Source: Sulfuricella sp. (GTDB lineage: Bacteria > Pseudomonadota > Gammaproteobacteria > Burkholderiales > Sulfuricellaceae). Taken from it: a DNA stretch of 64,000 nt. Made by a program: the position numbers and the translations under genes. This document shows positions 38,172-46,514 of the stretch, one piece after another; position 1 is the stretch's first letter, and the number at the start of each line of letters is the position of its first letter. The stretch spans positions 16,070-80,069 of the forward strand of contig JAQTLK010000002.1 of NCBI GenBank assembly GCA_028714955.1. Reading direction: 5' to 3'. Below the pieces are notes generated by a model, which was given only the letters and a program-made list of their open reading frames with translations, searched no databases and had not been told where the DNA came from.

Positions 38172-39082
38172 ATATTTCCGCATTGACGCTCCCGGAACTC
38201 GGTTTCCGGCTCAAGACGGCGGGGATTTTCCTCCAGACCGGTTCGTTTGTTACGCATCTGCGGACTTCGATCGCCAGTGTGGCGGAAGGTATCGGCCTGT
38301 TATACGCCGATTATCCCCTGGTGGAACAGGCGGGTTTCGCGGATTTCCATGTGAGCCTTGCTTGCCCACGCACCCTGCGGCGCTGGTTCAAGCCCCAGGT
38401 TTTGTTTCTCTTCGACGGGCGGCCCACCTTCAAGCCCCTGCCGCTTGACCAGGCGTTTCCAATGTTGGAGTGGGGGCTTAACTGGTGTGTATCGAGCCAC
38501 GCCAATCGTTATCTGATCATCCATGCGGCGGTGGTCGAGAAGGGCGGCCATGCTGCCATTTTGCCTGCCCCGCCGGGTTCGGGTAAAAGCACGCTGTGCG
38601 CGGCCCTGGTATGCCGCGGTTGGAGATTGCTTTCGGACGAGCTTGCCCTGGTGCGCGTCAGTGACGGGAGAATCATCCCGCTTCCCCGCCCCATCAGCTT
38701 GAAGAACGAATCCATCGATATCATTCGGCATTATGAGCCGGATGCGGTTTTTGGTCGCAAGGTCAGCGACACGATGAAGGGCACGGTTGCCCATATGAGA
38801 GCGCCCGCGGAAAGTATTGTCCAGGCAATGGAAACCGCGCGTCCTGCCTGGGTGATTTTTCCGAGGTATCAGGCCGGTGCCGCCACTCGCCTGGAGGTGC
38901 TGCCGCGATCGCGAGCCTTTATGCGCGTAGCGGATAATGCATTTAACTATAGCCTGCTGGGCGTCAGAGGCTTTGAGACTTTGGCGGGCCTGATCGATGC
39001 TTCCCTGTGCTATGATTTTTCATATAGCGTCCTGGACGAAGCCATTGAAAAATTTGCCGCATTAAAGCCGCCAGCCCCCTGA
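38168..39082 (+). CDS. HprK-related kinase A
   Basis: AAILPAPPGSGKSTLCAALVCRGWRLLSDELALVRVSDGRIIPLPRPISLKNESIDII. Confidence 0.85.
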   Translation: MNISALTLPELGFRLKTAGIFLQTGSFVTHLRTSIASVAEGIGLLYADYPLVEQAGFADFHVSLACPRTLRRWFKPQVLFLFDGRPTFKPLPLDQAFPMLEWGLNWCVSSHANRYLIIHAAVVEKGGHAAILPAPPGSGKSTLCAALVCRGWRLLSDELALVRVSDGRIIPLPRPISLKNESIDIIRHYEPDAVFGRKVSDTMKGTVAHMRAPAESIVQAMETARPAWVIFPRYQAGAATRLEVLPRSRAFMRVADNAFNYSLLGVRGFETLAGLIDASLCYDFSYSVLDEAIEKFAALKPPAP

Positions 39083-39083
39083 A

Positions 39084-40163
39084 GTGAATTCACAACCCCT
39101 GGTATTGCGAGCGTTCCGGCAACCCGGTTCGTTGCGTTCCCTGAGTCTGGAAGACTGGGATTTGCTCTTGCGTCAAGCGCGGCATGCCAATTTGTTGGCA
39201 CGGCTCCATGCTTTGCTCGACGAGCACGGCCTGCTCGAGCAGGTGCCGCAGCAGCCGCGCGAGCACCTTGAATGGTCGCACGCCATAGCAGAAAGGCACA
39301 CACAAGCCATTCGCTGGGAAGTAGGCAGGATTCAAAAAGCCATGGCAGAGGTCGGGGTGCCGATCATTCTCCTCAAGGGCGCCGCCTATGTCATGGCAAA
39401 TCTGCCGTTGGCCCAGGGGCGCCTCTTTTCCGATATCGACATCATGGTGCCCAAAGAAAGCCTCAATGCGGTAGAGGCGGCCTTGATGCTTCACGGCTGG
39501 GCCGCAACGCACCACGATGCCTATGACCAGCGCTACTATCGCGCCTGGATGCACGAATTGCCTCCCATGCGGCATGTCAAGCGATCAACGGTGATCGACG
39601 TGCATCACGCGATCCTGCCGGAAACGGCTTCTCTTCACCCCGATCCGGCAAAGCTTCGTGCCGCGGCATGTGCGCTGGATGGCCACGATGGTCTTCGGGT
39701 GTTTGCCCCTTCCGATATGGTTCTGCACAGTGCCGCCCATCTCTTTCATGACGGGGAGATGGAGAATGGCTTGCGCGACCTGATCGATATTCATAGCTTG
39801 TTGTGCCATTTCGGGGGCTTGCCGATGTTCTGGCCAGATATCGTCGAACGGGCGCGTGAACTCGAATTGACGCGCCCCCTTTTTTACGCCTTGCGTTATG
39901 CCGCGCTTATCCTGCATACGCCCATCCCGGCAGATATAGAGGAAGCAGCCAGCAGGACAGGCCGCCCCAACCGGCTCATGCTGGCGTTCATGGACAGCCT
40001 CTTTACCCGTGCGTTGCTGCCCGTTCACCCAAGCTGCTCGGATGGCCTGAGCAGCAGTGCACGCTGGATGCTCTATGTTCGCGCAAACTGGCTGCGCATG
40101 CCGCCGTTGCTGCTCGCCCGCCACCTGTTCCACAAGGCCTTCATTTCGCCCAAGGCTGAATAG
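39084..40163 (+). CDS. Nucleotidyltransferase family protein (PF14907-like)
   Basis: VGVPIILLKGAAYVMANLPLAQGRLFSDIDIMVPKESLNAVEAALMLHGW...VIDVHHAIL. Confidence 0.85.
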   Translation: MNSQPLVLRAFRQPGSLRSLSLEDWDLLLRQARHANLLARLHALLDEHGLLEQVPQQPREHLEWSHAIAERHTQAIRWEVGRIQKAMAEVGVPIILLKGAAYVMANLPLAQGRLFSDIDIMVPKESLNAVEAALMLHGWAATHHDAYDQRYYRAWMHELPPMRHVKRSTVIDVHHAILPETASLHPDPAKLRAAACALDGHDGLRVFAPSDMVLHSAAHLFHDGEMENGLRDLIDIHSLLCHFGGLPMFWPDIVERARELELTRPLFYALRYAALILHTPIPADIEEAASRTGRPNRLMLAFMDSLFTRALLPVHPSCSDGLSSSARWMLYVRANWLRMPPLLLARHLFHKAFISPKAE

Positions 40164-40183
40164 GCCAAGCTCATGTATATCCA

Positions 40184-40201
40184 TGTCGAAAAATTTTACA
40201 C
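40184..40201 (+). promoter_or_regulatory. Putative PrsR-type box, instance 2
   Basis: TGTCGAAAAATTTTACAC. Confidence 0.6.
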
Positions 40202-40274
40202 TCATGGTGTGACGTCTTGCCATTAGCCAGTCATTCAGATTTTTCATTCAGTAGATACAACGAGTTGTAATCAT

Positions 40275-40290
40275 TGGAACAAAAAATGCT
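40275..40290 (+). promoter_or_regulatory. Putative sigma-54 promoter
   Basis: TGGAACAAAAAATGCT, correct GG/GC spacing. Confidence 0.55.
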
Positions 40291-40331
40291 GATTGGTGAA
40301 TGTCCAAAGCAAAAGAGAGAGGGACAGCGCA

Positions 40332-41249
40332 ATGGTTCTATCAGGCAAGTCCTTGGCGGTGCTGGCAATATTGCTCTCGTGGAGCGGCAGTTCCGGAGCC
40401 GGGCCCGGATCACCATCAGGGATGGCGGAAACAGATGGAAATTCGGACAATCCCCAAGCGCTGGTTGCACTGGCCGTCAGGTACGAGCATGCCGAAGGTG
40501 TGCCGCAGGACTATCAGAAGGCCGCCATGCTTTATTGCCGGGCCGCTCGTCTGGGCTATGCGGACGCCCAGTATGCGCTTGGTTGGATGTATGCCAATGG
40601 GCGCGGTGTTTCCAGGGACGATGGCGTGGCCGCACAACTGTTTGCGATGGCGTCCGGGCAGGGGCACGAATATGCTCGAGTGATGATGCGCTACACCCGG
40701 CCTGATGCCTCGACGCCCTTGCCTTCATGCCTGTTGCCCGAGAAGGCGGCAACAGATGTCGAGGAAGACCCCGATCGCGCTGATGCGGCAAATTTTCCGC
40801 AAGGACCCGTCTTCAATCTGGTTCATCAACTGGCGCCGCGCTATGAGGTGGACCCCAGGCTGGCCTTGGCGATCATCTCGGTGGAATCGGCGTTCAATGT
40901 CCGGGCGATATCCCCCAGGAATGCACAGGGTTTAATGCAGCTCATCCCCGAAACGGCGCAACGCTTCCGTGTCAGGAATGCCTTCGATCCGGCGGAAAAT
41001 ATCAAGGGCGGCCTGGCCTATCTGAAATGGCTGCTGGCATTCTTCAGGGGTAATGTGCCGCTGGTGGCTGCGGCCTACAATGCCGGGGAGGGGGCGGTGG
41101 AGCGGTATCGCGGAATTCCGCCTTACCCTGAAACCAGGGATTATGTGCGCAGGGTCACGCATCTCTACAGAAAGCCCACGCACCCCTACCAGCACAATGC
41201 GACCGAAACATCGTCGTTTGTTATAGTGCCGGCAGGCTACAGCAAGTAG
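40332..41249 (+). CDS. Lytic transglycosylase with Sel1-like repeats
   Basis: Signal peptide from MVLSGKSLAVLAILL; Sel1-like YADAQYALGWMYANGRGV; SLT VESAFNVRAISPRNAQGLMQLIPETAQRF...AAYNAGEGAVERYRGIPPYPETRDYV. Confidence 0.9.
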   Translation: MVLSGKSLAVLAILLSWSGSSGAGPGSPSGMAETDGNSDNPQALVALAVRYEHAEGVPQDYQKAAMLYCRAARLGYADAQYALGWMYANGRGVSRDDGVAAQLFAMASGQGHEYARVMMRYTRPDASTPLPSCLLPEKAATDVEEDPDRADAANFPQGPVFNLVHQLAPRYEVDPRLALAIISVESAFNVRAISPRNAQGLMQLIPETAQRFRVRNAFDPAENIKGGLAYLKWLLAFFRGNVPLVAAAYNAGEGAVERYRGIPPYPETRDYVRRVTHLYRKPTHPYQHNATETSSFVIVPAGYSK

Positions 41250-41291
41250 GGCATGGATTATGGGGCTGGCTAGCGTGGCGGCTGGGCTCTC

Positions 41292-42329
41292 TCATTGGGG
41301 TGAGGAGAGATGCGCCACGTACCAGTCCATGGCCTGCTTGAGTCCCTGATCTATCCGGTGGGTCGGCGCGAAGCCCAGCAGCTTGCCGGCCTTGGAGATA
41401 TCAGCCTGGGAATGGCGCACATCCCCTTCGCGGAAGTCAACGTACTGCGGGCGGTGGGTTTCAAGATGGGGGAATTGCTCCAGCAGCAATGATCGCATCA
41501 TTTCATAGAGTTGATTGAGGCTGGTGCGTTCGTTGAGCGCCACGTTGTAAACCTGGTTGACGGCTTCGGGGTTGTTGGCCAGGGCTGCAAGCAGGTTTGC
41601 CTGAACGACGTTGTCGATAAAGCAGAAATCCCGGCTGGTCTCGCCATCTCCATTGATGTACAGGGCTTGATTCCTGATGAGCGCGGCTACCCACTGGGGG
41701 ATTACCGCCGCATAAGCGCCGTCAGGATCCTGTCTTGGACCAAAAATGTTGAAGTAGCGAAGCCCTATGGACTCTGTTCCGTAGCAGCGAGCAAATACAT
41801 CAGCGTAGAGTTCATTGACGTATTTTGTGACTGCATAAGGAGAAAGCGGCTTTCCAATCACGGTTTCCACCTTGGGAAGGTCTGGGTGGTCGCCATAAGT
41901 TGAACTGGACGCGGCATAAACGAAGCGCTTGACGGCGGCATCGCGGGCCGCTACCAGCATGTTCAGGAAGCCTGAAATATTGTTCTCGTTGGCCAGGATG
42001 GGGTCTTCGATGGAGCGAGGCACGGATCCCAATGCTGCCTCATGCAAGACATAATCCACGTTTCTGCTGGCGCGTTTGCAATCTTCGAGATTGCGGATGT
42101 CGCCCTCGATGAAGGTGAAATTGTGCCAGGCTTCCGGCCCGACCAGCTTCTCGACCTGTTCGAGGTTATGCCTGTAGCCAGTTGAGAAATTGTCCAGCCC
42201 GGTTACTTTCTGGTTCAGGCTGAGCAATGCCTCCAGAAGGTTGGAGCCGATGAATCCGGCGACCCCCGTGACCAGCCAGTGGTATTGGTGATCCCTCAGG
42301 TGTTGCTGGGCGTCTTGATATTTTGTCAT
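41292..42329 (-). CDS. UDP-GlcNAc C4-epimerase-like SDR (TviC/WbpP type)
   Basis: [43 protein letters not shown]...[18 protein letters not shown]...[11 protein letters not shown]. Confidence 0.9.
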   Translation of the reverse strand: MTKYQDAQQHLRDHQYHWLVTGVAGFIGSNLLEALLSLNQKVTGLDNFSTGYRHNLEQVEKLVGPEAWHNFTFIEGDIRNLEDCKRASRNVDYVLHEAALGSVPRSIEDPILANENNISGFLNMLVAARDAAVKRFVYAASSSTYGDHPDLPKVETVIGKPLSPYAVTKYVNELYADVFARCYGTESIGLRYFNIFGPRQDPDGAYAAVIPQWVAALIRNQALYINGDGETSRDFCFIDNVVQANLLAALANNPEAVNQVYNVALNERTSLNQLYEMMRSLLLEQFPHLETHRPQYVDFREGDVRHSQADISKAGKLLGFAPTHRIDQGLKQAMDWYVAHLSSPQ

Positions 42330-42363
42330 GTACGGCCACTCATCGTTAACGTGCAACACTACA

Positions 42364-43644
42364 CTAGAGCCGCCATACGCTGAGGCCGGCCTCGCACAGT
42401 GCGTGCTGGTCAAACTGGGATTTTACATCAATAAAGCAGCCTTTCCGGATTACCTTGGTCAGGAAATCGCTCAGGGGCCGGGCAAGAAATTCACGGTGTG
42501 AAACTGCGGCGATAATTGCCGCCGCCTGTGGAAGTTCCTCCCAGTCCTCAAGTTTCAGGCCATATTCGTGATGCGCTTCTTTGGCCTCCGCCACGGGGTC
42601 GTGGACATGGACCTCGATCCCGTAATCCTGCAGTTCCTTGATTACGTCGGCGACCTTGGAGTTTCTCAGGTCGGGGCAGTTTTCCTTGAAGGTCAGACCG
42701 AGCACGTTGACCTTGGCGCCTCTCACGTGGAAGCCGGCCTTGATGATCTGCTTTACCGTTTGTTCCGCAACGAACTTGGCCATGCTGTCGTTGATGCGGC
42801 GGCCAGCCAGAATGACCTGCGGGATGTAGCCGATCATTTCCGCCTTGTGGGTAAGGTAGTATGGATCGACGCCGATGCAGTGCCCCCCAACCAGGCCGGG
42901 ACGGAAGGGAAGAAAATTCCACTTGGTGCCGGCCGCCTGCAAAACTTCCAGCGTGTCGATCCCCAGTTTGTCGAAAATGATGGCCAGTTCGTTCATCAAT
43001 GCGATATTCAGGTCGCGCTGGGTGTTTTCGATCACTTTGGCGGCCTCGGCGACCTTGATGCTGGATGCGCGGTGAACGCCAGCGGTGATGATGGTTTCGT
43101 AGAGTCCAGCCACTTTCTCCAGGGTCTCCGCATCATCGCCCGACACGACTTTCAGAATGGTGGTCAGCGTATGTTCCTTGTCGCCGGGGTTGATGCGCTC
43201 GGGAGAAAATCCGACGTGAAAGTCTTTTTTCCATGTCATGCCGGAGTGTTTTTCAAGGATAGGAATGCACACTTCCTCCGTCGCGCCGGGGTAAACCGTG
43301 GACTCATAGGTAATGATGGCCCCGCGCTTCATATGCCTCCCGACCGTTTCGCTGGCGCCGACGAGCGGCTTGAAATCGGGTTGATGGGCGATGTCCACTG
43401 GCGTCGGAACCGCGATCACGATATGGTCGGCCTGGGATATTTCGGCCGGGTCGGTGGTGACGGTGAGGTGGCTGGCCGCTTGCAGGTCTGAGGTCGAAAC
43501 TTCACCCGTCGGGTCGATGCAGCGCTTATAGTTTTCAACTTTGTCGGTGGACAGGTCATAGCCGATGGTGCGCCGTTTCTTCCCAAATTCAACCGCCAGG
43601 GGCAAACCCACATATCCGAGACCCACTACAGCGATGACGCTCAT
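42364..43644 (-). CDS. Nucleotide-sugar dehydrogenase (UDP-GalNAc/GlcNAc dehydrogenase, TviB/WbpO type)
   Basis: [31 protein letters not shown]...[24 protein letters not shown]. Confidence 0.92.
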   Translation of the reverse strand: MSVIAVVGLGYVGLPLAVEFGKKRRTIGYDLSTDKVENYKRCIDPTGEVSTSDLQAASHLTVTTDPAEISQADHIVIAVPTPVDIAHQPDFKPLVGASETVGRHMKRGAIITYESTVYPGATEEVCIPILEKHSGMTWKKDFHVGFSPERINPGDKEHTLTTILKVVSGDDAETLEKVAGLYETIITAGVHRASSIKVAEAAKVIENTQRDLNIALMNELAIIFDKLGIDTLEVLQAAGTKWNFLPFRPGLVGGHCIGVDPYYLTHKAEMIGYIPQVILAGRRINDSMAKFVAEQTVKQIIKAGFHVRGAKVNVLGLTFKENCPDLRNSKVADVIKELQDYGIEVHVHDPVAEAKEAHHEYGLKLEDWEELPQAAAIIAAVSHREFLARPLSDFLTKVIRKGCFIDVKSQFDQHALCEAGLSVWRL

Positions 43645-43959
43645 AACGAACACTCCCTTGTTATTGTCATATTGAATCGAAGGCAATTTAACAGATATCT
43701 CCGCATGCTTCAATCTGGAGAACCGGCATCTTTTTGAACCCGCATTGTCCATCATCTCACGCCCTAAACGGATAATCCGGGTTGAACGCCGGAAAAATAT
43801 TTTGCGGTTCACCCGCAGTGGGGCCGAGCTTACTTTATGTCGATTACACTGATATCATAAATTGCGAAGGTTATCGATTCTCTACTCGAGTGCCGATGAC
43901 CAATTCCGGACGGTTTTACGCCAGCCGGATCTCAATCTGGCGCATGCAAGGAGGCGAAC

Positions 43960-44754
43960 ATGAATAGCAAGACGCTGTTGAATGCCAGGGTCGTTTCTTT
44001 TTCGGGTTTTCTTTTGTTCCTGGGGTGTTTCTTCGCCACCACGATTTGGGGAGGGGAGCTTTCCCAAACCATTGAGGCTGTCAAGCCATCGATCGTCGGA
44101 GTCGGCACTTTCCAGAAAACGCGCAGCCCATCCCTGAACTTCATGGGGACGGGTTTTGTCGTGGGCAACGGCTCGCTGGTCGTGACCAATGCGCATGTGG
44201 TCCCAACGGTACTGGATGTCGATGGGATGGAATCCCTTGTCGTTATCGCGGCAAAAAAGGACGGCAAGGAACCCGAGCTCAGGTCAGCGGTACGTGTCGC
44301 GCTTGACAAGGAACATGATCTTGAGCTTCTCAAGATCAGCGGCGAAGCGCTTCCGGCGATGACGCTCGGCGATTCCGGCACGGCCCGGGAAGGCCAAATG
44401 TTTGCCTTTACAGGCTTCCCCATCGGCATGGTCCTGGGGTTCCACCCTGTAACCCATCGCGGCATGCTCTCTTCGATTGCCCCTGTCGTTTTGCCCGTGC
44501 TCAACGCCAAGCAACTGGACGTGAAAGTGCTCGCCCAGCTTCAAAAATCCGCTTATACCGTGTTTCAGCTTGACGGAACCGCCTATCCGGGCAACAGCGG
44601 CAGCCCGATCTACGATCCTGAAACGGGGGTCGTCTACGGGATCATCAACATGGTATTTGTAAAAGGCATAAAGGAAAGCGCGTTGAGCCATCCGAGCGGC
44701 ATTACTTACGCGATTCCGAGTAACTATGTGCGCGACCTGTTGCAGGGGAAATAA
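43960..44754 (+). CDS. S1C-like trypsin-type serine protease, exported
   Basis: GTGFVVGNGSLVVTNAHVV...DLELLKISGEALPAMTLGDS...LDGTAYPGNSGSPIYDPETGVVYGI. Confidence 0.88.
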   Translation: MNSKTLLNARVVSFSGFLLFLGCFFATTIWGGELSQTIEAVKPSIVGVGTFQKTRSPSLNFMGTGFVVGNGSLVVTNAHVVPTVLDVDGMESLVVIAAKKDGKEPELRSAVRVALDKEHDLELLKISGEALPAMTLGDSGTAREGQMFAFTGFPIGMVLGFHPVTHRGMLSSIAPVVLPVLNAKQLDVKVLAQLQKSAYTVFQLDGTAYPGNSGSPIYDPETGVVYGIINMVFVKGIKESALSHPSGITYAIPSNYVRDLLQGK

Positions 44755-44851
44755 GGCAAGCCCGCCCTGCGTCAGCTGCGGCGGGCTGAAGGCTTGACGG
44801 GGATCGCCAGTGCATAGACCAGCATCCTGCACACAGGACGCTGGAATTACC

Positions 44852-44866
44852 GTCAATATTTCGACA
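44852..44866 (-). promoter_or_regulatory. Putative PrsR-type box, instance 3
   Basis: Minus strand TGTCGAAATATTGAC. Confidence 0.55.
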
Positions 44867-44950
44867 TCATTGTTAAGCACTCGGCGCCGAGCAACGCTGC
44901 GGCAGCCGTCTTTAAAAACCAAACCTCAAAAAATCAAGGGGCTATCAATA

Positions 44951-44966
44951 TGGCATATTCATTGCG
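44951..44966 (+). promoter_or_regulatory. Putative sigma-54 promoter
   Basis: TGGCATATTCATTGCG, correct GG/GC spacing. Confidence 0.7.
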
Positions 44967-45097
44967 TGCAGGGATGACTGACATCTGAAATTATCCGGAT
45001 GGGATGGATGCCGGAATGAACAAGGGCATCTTCAGCGGTTCGAGCTGCGAGATATTAAGCGGTTCAGTGCACTTGAAAAACTCGCGAGGAACATGAA

Positions 45098-46495
45098 ATG
45101 TTTCGGATTGCCAATCATTACGTCTCGGTCACAGCAATCATTCTTTTTGCGATTGAAGCACTTGTCCTGGTGACTTCAGTCTATTTGGGCGTCGCTATCC
45201 GGTTTGAAGACTCGGCGCGGCTTATCGCTGCGCCGTTTGCCAACCTTTTCCCGCAGGCGGCGACTTATGCTTTCGTGATGATCTTCAGCATGACGGCACT
45301 GGGTATGTACCAACTGGATTACAGGGAGGATTTCCGGCGCACTTTGCTGCGCCTCATGCCTGCCTTTGTTTTGGGGTTGGGGCTCATAACCCTGGTTTTT
45401 TACCTGCTGCCGGATCTTTATTTTGGTCGCGGCATATTGGGGATCGTCATGTTGCTCGCCATAGCGGGCATTCTTTTGACGCGAATCATTTTTTTCCGGT
45501 GGTCCAGCCTCAGGCTTCTGGAACCGCGGATCATGGTTTTGGGCGTTGGCGCCATGGCCAGGGAGTGTGGCGCTCTGGCCGGGAATTATCATGGTTATCA
45601 TAAAGCCAATATCGTTGGCTTTATTCCGATGCCAAATGAAGATTGTCTCGTGTCTCCTTCATCCCTGTTGCCGGTGAATGGATCTCTGATGTCCATGGCA
45701 AAAACATACAATGTGAATGAGATCGTCGTGGCGGTTCAGAATCGTCGCAGTGGCGGCTTCCCTATTCAGGAGTTGCTGGAATGCAAGCTGAATGGGGTTA
45801 AGGTAAGCGATGCGGCAAATTTCTTTGAACGCGAGATGTGCCAGATCCGGGTTGATACTTTCCAGCCAAGCTGGCTGGTATTCGGAGGAGGGTTTGACCA
45901 GGGATTCCTGCGCGCCAGCATCAAAAGGAGCTTCGACCTTTTTGCCAGCGCGATCCTTTTTATTGTCACGCTTCCTATCATGGTCATTACCGCGCTGAGC
46001 ATTGTTATCGAAGATGGCATGCCTATCCTTTATCGCCAGGAAAGGGTAGGCAAGGATGGCCATCCTTTTGTCGTCATGAAATTCCGCAGCATGCGAAATA
46101 ACGCGGAGAAGGAAGGAAAGCCGCAATGGGCGGCTGAGAATGATCCGCGCACGACGAAGGTGGGGCGGATCATTCGCAAATTGAGAATCGACGAGCTTCC
46201 GCAAATCTTCAACGTCCTGAAAGGGGACATGAGTTTTGTCGGTCCCCGGCCGGAAAGGCCCTATTTCGTGAAAAGCCTCTGCGAGGAAATACCCTATTAC
46301 AACATGAGGCACAGCATCAAGCCAGGCATCACGGGCTGGGCCCAGGTGCGTTACCAATATGGCGCATCGGTCGAGGATGCCATCCAGAAGCTCCAGTACG
46401 ACCTGTACTATGTGAAAAACAACAGCTTGTTCCTGGATATAATCATACTCATAGATACGATCCAGGTCGTCCTGTTTGGCAAGGGTGGGAGATGA
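45098..46495 (+). CDS. PEP-CTERM/XrtA-type sugar transferase (EpsB-like, polyprenyl glycosylphosphotransferase)
   Basis: RLLEPRIMVLGVGAMARECG...KRSFDLFASAILFIVTLPIMVITALSIVIEDGMPILYRQERVGKDGHPFVVMKFRSMRNNAE...GPRPERPYFV. Confidence 0.9.
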   Translation: MFRIANHYVSVTAIILFAIEALVLVTSVYLGVAIRFEDSARLIAAPFANLFPQAATYAFVMIFSMTALGMYQLDYREDFRRTLLRLMPAFVLGLGLITLVFYLLPDLYFGRGILGIVMLLAIAGILLTRIIFFRWSSLRLLEPRIMVLGVGAMARECGALAGNYHGYHKANIVGFIPMPNEDCLVSPSSLLPVNGSLMSMAKTYNVNEIVVAVQNRRSGGFPIQELLECKLNGVKVSDAANFFEREMCQIRVDTFQPSWLVFGGGFDQGFLRASIKRSFDLFASAILFIVTLPIMVITALSIVIEDGMPILYRQERVGKDGHPFVVMKFRSMRNNAEKEGKPQWAAENDPRTTKVGRIIRKLRIDELPQIFNVLKGDMSFVGPRPERPYFVKSLCEEIPYYNMRHSIKPGITGWAQVRYQYGASVEDAIQKLQYDLYYVKNNSLFLDIIILIDTIQVVLFGKGGR

Positions 46496-46514
46496 TTCCA
46501 GGGCACGGTTTTCC

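Noticed and set aside
42568-43491. 307-aa plus-strand ORF
   Set aside because: Antisense to the nucleotide-sugar dehydrogenase.
43852-43866. Extra TGTCGATTACAC site before the serine protease
   Set aside because: Half-sites are 6 bp closer than in the other three boxes and no correctly spaced sigma-54 element was found downstream.
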